Assembly (NCBI GenBank): GCA_029207755.1
Contig: JARCOQ010000016.1
Coordinates: 11,933,307 to 11,997,306, forward strand
Direction: 5' to 3'
Origin: Chamaea fasciata
Taxonomy: Eukaryota > Chordata > Aves > Passeriformes > Sylviidae
Length of the DNA stretch: 64,000 bases
Positions 12,660 through 25,349 of this stretch are shown one piece after another (position 1 is the first letter of the stretch; every line of letters begins with the position of its first letter). The position numbers and the translations under genes were made by a program. The notes beneath the pieces were generated by a model that was not told the origin of the DNA, ran no database searches, and worked only from the letters and a program-made list of their open reading frames with translations.

Positions 12660-12850
12660 ATCATCAGATGTCACAATAGGACATGAAGTAAAGATGCTTG
12701 ACTCCAGTCAGGAGGTAGTAGAAATCAGAAGGTTTTATTCACAATTCATCCAGCCCTTTCATGACGTGCTGTGCTAAAAGGCACGTCATTGGTCCCCAGG
12801 ACTGAGACCTCTCCCACTGGCTAAGGAACAGAAATAACAAACAACACCTG
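12660..12850 (-). mobile_element. LTR-like segment of an old avian retroelement
   Basis: Read on the minus strand the order resembles a retroviral LTR: a 'TGTTGTTTGTTATTTCTG' start near 12,845, a CCAAT box (12,788-12,792), two CRE-type sites, an AATAAA signal in 'gaataaaacc' near 12,735, then a pyrimidine-rich 'ttctactacctcctgactgg' resembling an R-U5 transition. I see no matching target-site duplication and no gag, pol or env remnant beside it, so it would be a solo LTR or fragment. It could instead be unique sequence with a chance arrangement. The family cannot be named from memory. Confidence 0.35.
12761..12789. promoter_or_regulatory. Perfect inverted repeat of two CRE-type sites
   Basis: ATGACGTGC (12,761-12,769) and GCACGTCAT (12,781-12,789) form a perfect 9-base inverted repeat separated by 11 bases. 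Each arm contains the TGACG half-site bound by CREB/ATF proteins, and a CCAAT box on the minus strand overlaps the outer end of the second arm. The geometry suits a promoter, in keeping with the LTR-like context. Confidence 0.5.
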
Positions 12851-14015
12851 TTGTTATGGGAAAGGAATATTGTTTACACAAGGTTGGTTTGGGAAAAAGA
12901 AAAACTGTTGAAGAGTTCCCCTTGAGAAGAGCTGGCTCTTCTCAAGCTCAGAAAATATCAAGTCCACAATCAGACTCGTGTTACGGGTCCAAAAACGCCT
13001 TCCCCGTGATACACAGACACGTCTTTGAACAGAGGAAGGAATATTTCTCGTGGTTGTATTGGCTGTAACCACAGCACACTGCCTATGTGAAATTGGAGGC
13101 TGAAAATATATTTATTTCCAAACATATTAGACACCTAAATTTTTACTCCAGAAAACTTCAGCCTGAAGTTTGGAAGCCTCAGGAAGAATAATTCACTTCC
13201 AGAAGTGCTAGGCATTTCCAGGATTAACTGAAGCTCAGCTAATTATTCTGGTAAAAATCTATAAGCTAATGAACCCAATAATGAAAATACTTCATTATGA
13301 CTAATACAATATTTAAAAAAACTTTATTTTTTCATGACATTTCTTACTTAGTGCCCAAAAAATGAGGCACAAAATTTATCACATTGAAGGCTGTGCACTT
13401 GCCTTTCAGTCTACTTAGAGCTGATAAAGAACTCAACAAGGTTTAAATAAATTCTGAATACTAATGGTGAAAGAAAAATATTTCTCCAATATGCTATCTA
13501 AGCTGAGTAAAATGCATGTCAAAGTATAGATACCTGCAAGGTAATTCACAATGCATAGAGGTGATTTTAAAAAGTGAATTACGCTGAAGAAAGTGTTATC
13601 CTCTGCTGTCAGCATTAAAATATGGAACCACCAGTAAAGTGACTTAACACAAATATCATCTAATTCCATGATCTGCACAAAGACACTGTGATGGTGTTGC
13701 TATCTCTGTTCTACAATTTCAGGTAGAAATTCTTCGGGCCACTTTTGAAGTAACTCTAGTCTATAATTCCTTTGCCTGTATTCTTTGTATGAGAAGAGAA
13801 TTTTTTTTTTTTAATTATACCATCTGATACACATTTCAAAACACAGTGAGGGTTATGAAACCTTCCAGTTCTAGAATGTGAAAGAGTCTAACCTAAAATA
13901 CTCCTACCCTTCCCAAATAAAATCAGTCACTTGTAGAAGCTGAAACTGGCAAGCTGTACTATGCAAACATATTTAGTTATTTTACACTTTCTTTTCTCAG
14001 GTACTTGCTGACGTT

Positions 14016-14020
<5 letters not shown>

Positions 14021-14055
<35 letters not shown>
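14021..14055 (+). repeat. T35 homopolymer
   Basis: The longest homopolymer in the window, 35 T. It could be the reverse complement of a poly-A tail, but no retroposed sequence is recognisable upstream on the minus strand. Its length is likely variable and prone to sequencing error. Confidence 0.9.
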
Positions 14056-14056
<1 letters not shown>

Positions 14057-16866
14057 TACTGACACTATAGCAATAACTAAGTTTAAACTCATTTTAGATA
14101 CAGAATTTCAGCATCTCATTGCTTCTGACACTGCACGGCATTCTTCATAAAAATAATTAAGTTGGCCAAGGAACTAAGTCAGCCAAGACTTTGGCATAAT
14201 GCAGTTACATGAAGCTATTCCTTATGCTAGAGCCTTCCTCTAAGAGCTCCCCACTGTAGGAAGGCATCACACGTTGGTTAAAAACAACGCTGGGGGATTT
14301 GAAGTGTGTTAGTGTTCCCATGATGATCCAAACACAGCAGAACCATTCTGACTCTCACTGTAGCATTGCGTGGTACACACACTCCATCCTCCCCAAAAAC
14401 AACTCAGCCAGGGTGGGGATAGATGGGGCTTATTTAGGGATACACATGACACTGCTGAGAGCAAATACTGACTCTGCAGAGTGTTACGGAGTCCTTTTGC
14501 TTCACTTGCAACAGCTCACAAATTACACTCATCCCCATCCCTGTGCTGCCTTCTCCTCAATTTCCACATCACTTCGAGGTTTTTCTCATGAGTTGGTTTG
14601 ATAAAATTCTAGAAAGCCTCTCAGAAATCTGATCTTTTTAAAGGACTTGTCTATCCCATGTGCATTTCTTTGACTTTGGCTGCTGCTGTCTCTCCAGAAC
14701 AATATCCCTGCACCAGGCAGCAGCTACTGGATTCCACTCCCATGGATATTCCAATGATACAGCAAAGTCACCAAATCAGTTCCACAGACAGTTCCTCAAA
14801 ACATCACCAGTCAGAACAAACCCATACTTTCTTCTCTCTTCCTTTTCTCGTCCATAGATGTTGATTCAACACTTGCTCAGCACTCACTGAATTTATTCCA
14901 CATGTGTCAGCAGCTCTACACCTGCCACGTGTCTGAGTGAGCCACAAGGAGCAAGAGCAAGCACTGTCCCCGCTCCCATTCCTGCTGTTGCTATCTTGCC
15001 TCATCTCAGGTTTGTGCAAAATATTGCCTCCAGCTTCTCCGCAGCACACAGCCAGCATCTTCACTTTTCAGTTGCTTTTTATTCTTACTTTTTTCCTCCC
15101 TCTCTTTCTCTCCTTTCAAGCAGCTGTGTTTCTGGAGTTTCCCCGGGGAAAACCTTAAACTTGAAAGAGCTTCTTAATAACCTTGCTCAGCCCTGCACAC
15201 AGGAAATTAAGCCATTCTGCACATTCAGCGTTTACCACTGTGTTCTGTAATCCAAAGTTCTCCTACACACGCGCGGTTTGCAGCCATTTGGGGATTGACT
15301 CCATCACCTTAGAGAAGTGTAGGTGAATTTTCATTTCTCTCTGTGAACTCTTTGCCTAAAGATGTAGGTAATAGTTCACATATGGAATACAAACAGCTCT
15401 AAAAAAAGCAGAACCTCTTTGCATGGCTGCCAAAGAGATCTTTCAGACAAACAAAAATCATACCAAATGAAAATATAATTAAAGGCCTTTGACTCTCAGA
15501 TTATTCTCCACTTGATTAAGTGCAATGAGTGACTGCTCCCCTTAAAAAAATATAAAAAGCAACTTATTCTTTTCTCTCCTGCCCTCTCTTCTAGTGCACT
15601 GTAGTTTAGAGAATTCATTCATTAACCCCTCTTAGTTATTTCCTCTCCAGTCTAAGAGGTTGATACGTAGGGACACAACCCTCCTTTATTTACATACCAA
15701 GACTAAGAAACTGGCTGTCTAATTTGGCTGTGTCCCAGGCAGCCGGGCTGTGAAAAGCACAGTCAAATTGCTCAGCTGCTCTGCTAGTTTGGGAAGCTTG
15801 GAGCCTGGCACTCCGCTCAGGGCTCACAGTAATTCCCAGCCAGGCTGTCCAGAGAGCTTGGGAAAGGCTCAGACCAAATTTATTTCTTCTTGTATATTAA
15901 GGAAATCAAGCACCAGGGCTGCTGTGTTTCCTGCCCCGTGTAAACCCATGTTTCGTTGCACGGGCACAATTGCCAATTAAGAACCAAGTTCTTTCCAGAC
16001 AGATGACATACAAGGAACACATAAAAATGTTGACATATTACACATGTAAGACCACAGAGAACGACACACAAGGTGCATAGAACCTTTGCTTCCCCAATTT
16101 CTGCACACTCCATCCTCATCCAGCACTTTTGCCACTCTAAGCCACGGCACTTACTGCCAATGAGCCATCTTTCCCAGCTTCCCAAATGCCTGCAATTGAA
16201 ATTACATCTCTGCCTTGACACTTGTAAGTGGAGCAAGCTGTGTCTCTCTGAAGTCGCCCATCCTTCCACTTCTCTGGATGACTGAGTGATCCCTTTTAAG
16301 CATGAGCACAGAGAGATGGAGTGCTGTGTACTCAGGCCGATTCCTGATCCCCCAGACTGAACACACAAAATGCCCAGGGCTGCCTTTGCTCCACACGTTT
16401 CAGGCAGGTTTCCATCACTTGCAGCAGGCCACTGACAACCCCTGGCTAAATTATTGTCCATTGACAACATCTCCTAAACAGAAACCAGTTTCAGACTGAA
16501 AAATAGTTCTTTGAACCCACCTTCTGCCTCCTCTCCCTCCCACAGCAGCAAGCACTGGGTAAGAAGGCTGAAGGACCACATTACAGCAAAAGCTCTGGAA
16601 TTGCAGAGGTAGATTCACTCCAAATGTTTTTCTTGCTTAAGCCGCTACTACTGCAGAGAGGCAGAAAAGGCTGGCAAGACCCAGGAAGGGGAATTCTTTT
16701 TTTTCTGCTTGAAGCAGAGATACAGCAAGCACATGGCTCAAAGATGAATTAAACACCATGGTGTCACTAAAATACTGGTCAGCTGGTCTGTGATTCCTAT
16801 AGAGCAAGCTCTCTCCATCTGACTTTTTGTCACTTAATTAACATGAATCAGATTCTTAAAAAAAAA

Positions 16867-16943
16867 ATATATATATATATATGCATATATATGCATATAT
16901 ATATATATATATATATAAATATATATATAAATATATATATATA
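16867..16943. repeat. (AT)n microsatellite with ATGC and AAAT interruptions
   Basis: About 77 bases of alternating AT broken by two TGCA units and two AAAT units. It is self-complementary and able to form cruciforms. Interruptions suggest an old array with limited slippage in its left part. Confidence 0.95.
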
Positions 16944-18247
16944 AAGACTCCCAGCTCTTAATAACTGCTGTGAAATAACTGGGTTTTACAACTATTTCAC
17001 AAAAACATCCATAAAAACCTACTATGGTAATTTTATTTTACTACCTCCAATGGAACCCAAAAGAACCAGCCCAGGGAATTCCTGAGAACATCCCAATGAT
17101 TTGCAAGGAAATTTATTACTAGAGGTTTCCAGCTGTCCTGAAAAAGTTGGGTACTAATCTGACACAAAGAAACTGCATTGTTCTCTTCTGGCATCCCAAA
17201 ATCCCATCTACTCACTGATAGCAGCAGCTCCTGGCTCCTGATTTAGGACTTCAGAGGGAGAAAGGAAAAAAAAAAAAAAAAAGGAGGCAAATTAAAATTT
17301 TACCCTAAAGAAAAAAAAATAATGACATTTTTTATGAAGGAGGCAGTCACACCTGTGTACTGCAGTCACAGAATGAGAAGCATGTGGGCCATAGCTCTGA
17401 GCAAAGAGTTTGCTGAAAGGATTGCTTAAGTGATTAGAGGACCACAGATTGTGTTCAATATTCATAGTAGTGAGTTTCAGGAATAATATCCAAATGCACA
17501 GCTAAATAAGTTATCACCTGGCAAGGAGAACAGACTGAAAGTACAAACCCAAAGTACCACTTAATGATAAAGCCCATTATCAAACCCCTTTGCTCTCCAT
17601 AATGTTTTGGAGCACTCACAAATCCGAGATTCAAAGGGAAAAAGGTTCATTTTCAGACTTGACAAGCTTCTCTTAGCATGGAACTACCAGCACTGTTATT
17701 ACACACAGATGCCTGTTTTCCACATAAATACAGCTATCAAAAATTGTTTATGGGTTAGGGAAACAGTTCAACATTTGTTTTTGTTTTGTCCTAAAAAAAC
17801 CTGTGAGAGAACTGAGAAAAGCCTGCCATACCTGGTTGCAGAGCCAGGAACAAATAACTTCAGTGTTCCTTTACCGTTCTCTGAGACACGGCAAGTGCTG
17901 AAAGGCCAGTGCCTGCAGAACTGCTTCTGACATATAATTAAATGAAATATGAGCACTTTCCTTAGAGTTGAGGGAATTCCCTTGTTCTCCAGGAGGGGTG
18001 AGGATTTTATGAACACAGCAAATCCCTGTCTTTCAGTCAGTGGATACAGCAACAAAATTTGGAGTGCAAACTTCTGTCTCCTTCACAGTTGAGCATTTTT
18101 GTTTCAGTCACTTATTTTTTAAATGAAAACAGTTATCTTGAAATATTATCTAAAGGAAAGCAGAATTAATTAGTTTAGATATCAAGTGCAGGTTCTACAT
18201 AATCTTTACCTAAGAAATGCACTGCAAAAGAGTGATTAAAATGTTAA

Positions 18248-18261
18248 GTTGCCATGGCTAC
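18248..18261 (+). promoter_or_regulatory. RFX X-box-like site
   Basis: The 14-mer GTTGCCATGGCTAC differs from a palindromic RFX X-box (GTTGCCATGGCAAC) at one position. The surrounding sequence is AT-rich and compact, with TAAT-type motifs about 80 bases downstream. Function is inferred from the motif alone. Confidence 0.3.
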
Positions 18262-18382
18262 CTTTATATCACAAGGCAAGGAAAACTTGCACTCAAGATA
18301 AAGAAAGAAACAAGCCACTATTAATATAATTGTTTTCAGCATTTTCAGAAGGAAAACCTTCTTAAAAAAGAAGTGTTAAATA

Positions 18383-18410
18383 ATTTGCTTTCTTTTCTTT
18401 GCAGGTAAAC
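18383..18410 (+). promoter_or_regulatory. Candidate recursive (zero-length exon) splice site
   Basis: A strong pyrimidine tract (tttctt runs from about 18,386) ends in GCAG at 18,404 and is followed immediately by GTAAAC at 18,405. An acceptor abutting a donor is the hallmark of recursive splice sites in long introns. The arrangement also arises by chance at modest frequency. No flanking exon is visible to confirm transcription on the plus strand. Confidence 0.25.
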
Positions 18411-18419
18411 TGATGAGTA

Positions 18420-21400
18420 TCTGTAATTGCACTTGTAGATAATAATTTTCACAAAGCACTGAATTCTTCACTTTTTTCTAGGTATTCAAAACTAAGAAAA
18501 ACATGATGGAAGCAACTTCTTGAACATCACTGTAATTGCAGCTCTACAGTTTCATAGTAGGGTTTAAAAAGACAGGTTTTTTCCAAATGAAATTTTGTGG
18601 CTGTTTCCTAAACAAGAATCAGATGCAAAACTATAGAGCCACTTTTTAATGAACCTGAGGTAAAATTAGTAGCAGAACATGGTGATTTGTTGACTCTAGC
18701 ATGAGTTACAATAATTATGAAATTGTTCTGATTTTTTCATTGAAGTCCCTTTAACACTATGAACTACTACCAATAAAACGTGCTTCAATATGTGAAAACT
18801 GTGAAAGCATTGTCAGACGCTAACATTTCAATTCCTGAAAGCTACACAATTGACAGCAATGTGATTGTGTTTATAAAGGCGAGATTTTTTTTTAATATCT
18901 TAAATTATTCTTTTCTACAAAGTATAAACCTAGAAACATAACAAAATAACTAGAAGCCTCCTAAAGACTGCACTCTACCTCATACTATTCCTACTTGATT
19001 CACTCATTAAAATATTGGTTATATGGGTACCTAAAAGAATTATTTTTCAAAAACAATTTTCAACTGTTACATCGCAAACACAATTAACCCTGAAGAGTTG
19101 TGCATTCATCCTGGAAGGGGAGAACAAGAAACAAAGGCAAACAGCAAGTTTTCTGCTCTATGCCCAGGCCTTATGCGGCAGCACAAAAACCTAACCTGGC
19201 AAGTTATGCGCCAGCACAGGAGATCAAGCAATAAAGTAAGACCTGGAGGGGAGCAGGGAGCCAGGCTGGCTTGGTGCTGGTGGCTACAGAACCTCTTCCT
19301 CATCAGCAAGCAAGCTTTGAAATGCCTGTGATCTGTGAAACACAGCATGTGAACCAGCACTGATGAGATCTGTTAGGGCAATTACACGAAGAAGAAAGTT
19401 TTGACTTTTCAAAGTCTAAACTAGGGATAGCATGGATGTTTGTTCTCTGTGCGGTATTTGAAAGCCGGGATCAGAGCAGATGCTCATATGCCAGTTGTAC
19501 TCCTTTTGATTATGTGAACCAGCTAAAAACCTATTTGCCAAGGAGCTACATGCTTTAAATTTAACATGAAACAAGCCATTATTATTAAAAAACAGAGTGC
19601 ACAATGTCTCATTAAAAGGGCTTTTTCCCTTTCTCTTGGGCTTTTAAATGACAGCATAATAGCTTCCAAATAAATGAAGAAAACACATTTACTGGGAGCT
19701 ACAATTGAAAAGACTGTACATGGTGATTGATGGCCAGTTCTTTCCAAAGCTTCAGCAGAGGGTTATGACATCCATTATTGCAAATCCCATATGCTGGAGC
19801 AGAAACACAAAAGCATTTACTGGGTGCTGCACAAGAACAGTCCAGCCAACAAAATCTTAACCACAACAGACTGTGAAAATACACTGTCATTTTAACAAAT
19901 AAATTTAATGATAACTTCTCAAACACCAGAAGTGATTTAATGGTCAGAATCCAGCTAAAAATGGCATATCAAGACTCAATTTCTTTTTCTGAGGTATTAA
20001 ACAAATTATTAGAACTTAAAGGCTTCCAGAGAACAACTGGTCTTTCACCTGTGCGTTTTTCCAGTTACTTCACGTGCTATATTTTATGCATGAAACTTTT
20101 TCCCCCTCTTATTTGCTTCTTTAAAGTTGAAGCGGCAAGCCAAATGTTGTTAGGTGATTAACATATTTAATAAAAACTTTATCTCTAACTTCTACCAGTT
20201 ACATATGCAAGCTGCACATGTAATTAAGTGCACTAAAGTTTGCAGAAATTAAGCCAATGCTCCAAGTTGTGCAGGATTGGAAAAGCAAAGCCTACAGTTC
20301 AAGTTTTCTCTGACGTCTCACAAAAGAACCATCCCCCCCCAGCTCCTGAAAAATCCCTGTACATGTGCTCAAAGTACAACCCCCACGAGACTCCACAGAG
20401 GTAACGCAGCTTGGTGTACATAATATTGCAAAGATAAGGTAGGTCATTAAGATATTAAAATAAATGAAAAGCAAAAGTCTTTCTCCAACAACATTTACAG
20501 AACATATTGAGCTTTCAACAGAGTTTTCCAGACTGGTTTGTTTGCTTTTTATTCTATTGCAAAAATGATACTACTCTGCTTTCTGGACAAATTAAATAAG
20601 TGTGCCTGTACACACTTTGTGGCTTACTGAAAGCCACAGGAAAATCCTACAGGTGAAAAAAGTTATGGAAATGCACATATGCAGAGTATCAGATAAAGAG
20701 CTGCTCATCTTGTGTAGCTGCTCCAGCTCCTGGAATTTAAGACTCATGTTTCTGAAAATAAAATAAACAAACCCACTGCTACATATATATATAAAGGCAT
20801 GACCGTAATTCTTTATGGTGACAAAGAGAATTGAAGGTTTGTGGGAAACTATAAGCTCTCCAGGATGTTGAGAAATCCAAACTGGAAAGCATGATACAAA
20901 GAGAAGAAGAAGAGTTGTACACCAGAACTTGGCTTCAGCAAAGGGTGCACAGTGCTCCAGAGAAGTTTGGATCATCTTGTGAAGAGCTGCAGTTAAGAAT
21001 TTATGACACCTCTAGTCAAACTTGCACATCTTGGATGTAAGCCCTCAAAAGTCTTGGCTGTTCCATTTCACTGCAGCTCGTGGAGAAGCAAGACCTCCTG
21101 AAGTAGAAATGTTAAATAAGAGTCCAGTTCCCTGAAAAATTCAGTAGCAAAGTAGGAAAAGTTCTTCTGAATTTCAGTTCGTGCTTACACAAATCCCTCT
21201 AAAGAGTAGGATAATCATATTAAAGCTCTCTGAATATAGCCAATAGGGATCACAGGAAGTCTGAGTTCCCATCAGATAATTCTTTCATCACGAAACATAT
21301 AAAAATAAAAACTCTTTTCAGCTGAGATGCTTTTAAGAAATTAAGATGCCACAAAAGATGAACAGAGGATGAACCTTAACATTTAGTACACTGTGTAAAA

Positions 21401-21723
21401 ATCCGTGTACTGAATCACTGTCAACGAACTGGGGAGGGTTTATTCGTCCTGATCCTCACACTACCTACAGCCATCTCACATGCAGCATGAAAAAAAATAT
21501 TAGCCACAAGTGTGATCCCAAAAGAGCCAGCCCAGAAGAAAAGAATGCAGATATCATAACCCTAATTTGATTTTAAACTGAGGCTTTTCATAGTCATCAA
21601 TTTGGCCTCATCCTAAGCTTTATCTCTAGAAACTTTTGGTTTTGATTTATTGAAAAAAGGTGAGGGGGAAAGACACACATCTCTTCTCATAAAGCTTTTT
21701 GTTCCTCTCTGAAATTCAATTAA

Positions 21724-21755
<32 letters not shown>

Positions 21756-24700
21756 AAGAGGAAAAAAACCCCCAGCCTTCAAATCCTCCCACTGCAAAGC
21801 ACAAATAATATGGTGTATCTTCTCCTGAGTCTGTGTTCACTCCAGCATATGGCAGTGCCTCAGTTTGGGTTTGGTGGTAGAGAAGACTGAGCTCAAATCT
21901 TATGGCAGCTGGAACAGAATTAGATCCTTTTTCCCCATCTACTGTGGGCTGCCTCAGCTATTTGCTGCAGAAAAGGGGTGGTTTTTAACAATGGTGCGGT
22001 ACAAACTCCTTTCAGAGGAGGAATGGCACAAAACAGGCTCCATCAGCCATGAAGTTTTCCCTCCTGTTCCAGAAGAAATCGCCTCTGGGGAGAGTCTCTC
22101 ACTTCCTTTCTCACTCCGTTTGCTGGAAGCTGGACAGCCGTGGCTTTGCATAGTTTTAGTGGATTACTCATCTAACTCAACCCATTCAGAAATATTTCTA
22201 ATTACTCCCAGCAGAGGTTTCTCATCTAATTATCTCCTCTTTTAATTAAATTGCCTTGCTAGAAACCAGGACTACTGGACTCACAGTTTTTGTAACATAG
22301 TGTCTCCTGAAGTCGGTACTCCAGGAAGTAGGATGTTTATACGATTTAAGATTTATGAAGTTTGGGCCTTGAAGGGGTTTTTGATTCCTAGTACACCACA
22401 AAGCCTGCAGCAACCATGAGTCAGATAAAGGATATAAATCTTTCAACTTAAAGCTGGAGCCTTGGATGGAGGAGTCCCAAGGGCCTCAGTAGCAGTTCTG
22501 ACTCCGTTTAGAGATCATGACCACACTAGAGAAGTGCAAAGTGCAATAAATAAATGTGACATGGAATCCCCTCTGCCACACGGGTCAGTCCTTACTGCTT
22601 ATCTGCTCCAGGAGTTAGGAGGATCCCTCAGATCAACAAGAACATGCCCAAACACTCTTTCAAGCTGTCTCACCTTGCACCTGTGGGAAGACCTATGGCT
22701 CTCTACATTTAACTGAGATAAATTAAAGACAGTTCCCTCCCATCTGGTTTCTCTGTTCCTTTGATAGCATCAAGACCAAACATTCAGTAATAGAGATGTC
22801 TATTCCCTTTACCAAGGTAACCTTCTTGAAGTGGTTACCCTCCCCAGATCCTGATTTGCTCTTTCCTCTTAAGTCCTTGCACTGTTTTTCTTGTGCTTCC
22901 TCCCTGCAGCCCAGAGGAACTGTAGATTGCTCCAGAGGAAAACAGCATGCAGGAAAATGAAGAAGCTGAGCAAAGTGATATTATTCATAATTAAATGACA
23001 GAGCTGCTCATATTCCCCACAAAGAAAGTAGGCTCTCATGCATTTATTACAAAGGCAGGAACAAAAAGGCACATCTTTGGCAGAAATCACAACATGATTT
23101 CCCAGCTCCTAATAAGATGATCACCTGCCAGTTCAGGAATTTGGCTGGAACTGTGTGTTTGCAATTCCTGCAGCTCACAGGCCCTGTGTCCACAAAGCCC
23201 ATTAACAATCCAGTGGATTGCAAGTGGCAAATGCAGTTTCAGGGAGTGCCAACAAAATCCTTTTGAAAAAGAGGAAAATATTGATTTTCGCCTTTCAAAT
23301 AAACTTACCAAAAATAAGGAGCTTGGGCAGCATTCTGACCATGAGGAGATAAATCAGTTTTCAGCAGCCACGGACAGGTAATGAGGACCTGCTGTTGACA
23401 CAGTTGTGGAGGGAAGATCCACTACCCAGTTTTTATTCCTACTGCAGAGGCAGAAACTGGGCATTGTTTATTATTATTTGTGACAGTGTTTCATGAAGAA
23501 CAGCAGGTCCTCATTAAGAAAGCCACATTTACCACAAACATTCACCTCTCATGCAGAGATCAAGATACAGTTTGAGCCCACAGCACAGAAAAATCTACTT
23601 TCCCTTTCTCAGGACACAAAAGACAATCAGAAGGAATTAACATACACAGGCTACCACAGGCAAACCTTCTTCTTTCCAAACTACATCTTTTTAACTTCAG
23701 TAACAGAAGACCACCGTGCAACCGAGGAAAGCTTCCCTACCTAGATTTCATTCAGGCATTAAATGGAATGGGGGGGCTCAATACAAGAGTAGAAGTCTTC
23801 AAAATCCTTGTTCCTTCAGAAGCACAAATATGAGTGCCTCTTCAGCCAGTGATTCAAAATTACATAATAAAGTTAATTCTGTCATTAAATACAGACCAAA
23901 ATTCAGGGCTGTTTCTAAGTTACAGATGCCAGTTGCTAAATGAGAACGTACAGGGAAACCCCTAGGTGATAAAGTGGACTGGATAGGTCCACCAATCAAA
24001 TTTTCATGGAATTATATATAATACGTAATGGCTAAAAATGTTAGATGACAAGAGGCAGGGTACAGTCAAGGAGAAGATGTATTGGTTTTGAACTTCTCTG
24101 TCTAGGAAAGGATGTAGGGCTTTTCAGGGGAAAAGTAATTAACTGAAAACCCTTGTAGTTTTGTAGTCAAACTTACATAACTTAAGTACTACAGCTCCAT
24201 CAAACTAACTGAACCATTAACACTACCTCACATACTCAAGTTAAATGAAAAACAAAAAGGAGACAAGGTTAATGGGCATGATTTGATTGCAGGAGAGGAA
24301 AAAAACCCAAACACCAGAAAACCAAAGCAACAAGAAGAAAAAACCCACTTCTTTTTAGGAGGCAGAACTTTCAACAAAAATTTTGGAGTAATCACATCAA
24401 GTTTATTTTTTCTTTTCAGTATCTAGAGATGTGGATCCTCTATGAAAACTGTTTAAATCTTTTTCCATCAAAATTTTTCTGCATAAGGCAACAACTAAAA
24501 GTGACAACCTAATACTCACTGAACTGTGCTTTATAACAAATAAAAGAGAAACATAAGCAAAATCATTATGGCCACATCTGACAGTGCCAAATGGTTTGAG
24601 CAGGGCATAGATCTGGAGTGGTGGAAAGTTACTTCCTCATAAAGACAGTATAATTTAATATGTAGTTCAGAAAATAATGAAGAAAACCAAATCTCTTATA

Positions 24701-25340
24701 TAGTAATTAACTTGCAATTAACTCAAATTAGTCAAGAGTCATACACACAATGGGTGAAGGAGTCCAAAGTGAATTAGAGGGAAGGCAGTTGCCACAAAGT
24801 CAAAACTGAGAAGTTCAGAAAGAGGAAGTATAGTTGGTAAGAAGAATTTTTCCATGTTGAACACAAGAACTGAAAGCAGAATGAACTCCTATCAGGTTTG
24901 AGAAAATGGCTGAGGTGACTAAGGAGAGAAAAACTACTGGGAAAGGATAACATGTTTATAGTCCAGAAAGTGAGAAACAGATGACAAGAGAAATCATCCC
25001 AGGTTACAAGAGCTTGGCATGGACAAACCCATAAGAGAGTCTGTCTGACTAAAAGTAATGGCAGGAAATACCTAAAAGGAAGAATTTCTCTCATTGATAA
25101 GGAGACCTTGTGAAGATTTGTACAGTATTCCCCTTGGAGACAGTCCTGACAATCCCCACTGACCTGGTGTCAACGGGAAGAGCAGAGCAAGTGGTTTACA
25201 AGCAGCTTGTTAGAGAAGGTCTAAAAAGTGGCACCAACACACAGGCTGAACCAAGCACCAATAGAATTGGTATAATTAGATGAAAAGGTATTGAGAGAAC
25301 AAAGCACAGCTGGAAACCCTCAGAATTACTCAAGAGATTG
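18420..25340. other. Unique noncoding DNA
   Basis: No exon, RNA gene or repeat family could be supported. Open frames here (127 codons at 20,592-20,975 minus; 126 at 21,865-22,245 plus; 106 at 24,774-25,094 minus) lack recognisable domains. Confidence 0.4.
21722..21768 (+). repeat. A-rich simple repeat
   Basis: A21, then G, then A14, then short purine runs. It gives lysine-rich or phenylalanine-rich frames on the two strands that should not be read as protein. Confidence 0.9.
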
Positions 25341-25349
25341 TTCAATTCA

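Larger units (their letters stand above)
12870..18240. other. Unique noncoding DNA
   Basis: No recognisable gene. The 15,880-16,470 minus frame begins with ATG and runs 196 codons, but it is cysteine- and tryptophan-rich in an irregular way, lacks any domain I recognise and overlaps other open frames on the opposite strand. Simple repeats are listed separately; an A17 run sits at 17,266-17,282. Confidence 0.4.

Noticed and set aside
15880..16470. 196-codon minus-strand frame
   Set aside because: Has an ATG, but composition is irregular, no domain is recognisable and open frames exist on the opposite strand over the same bases.
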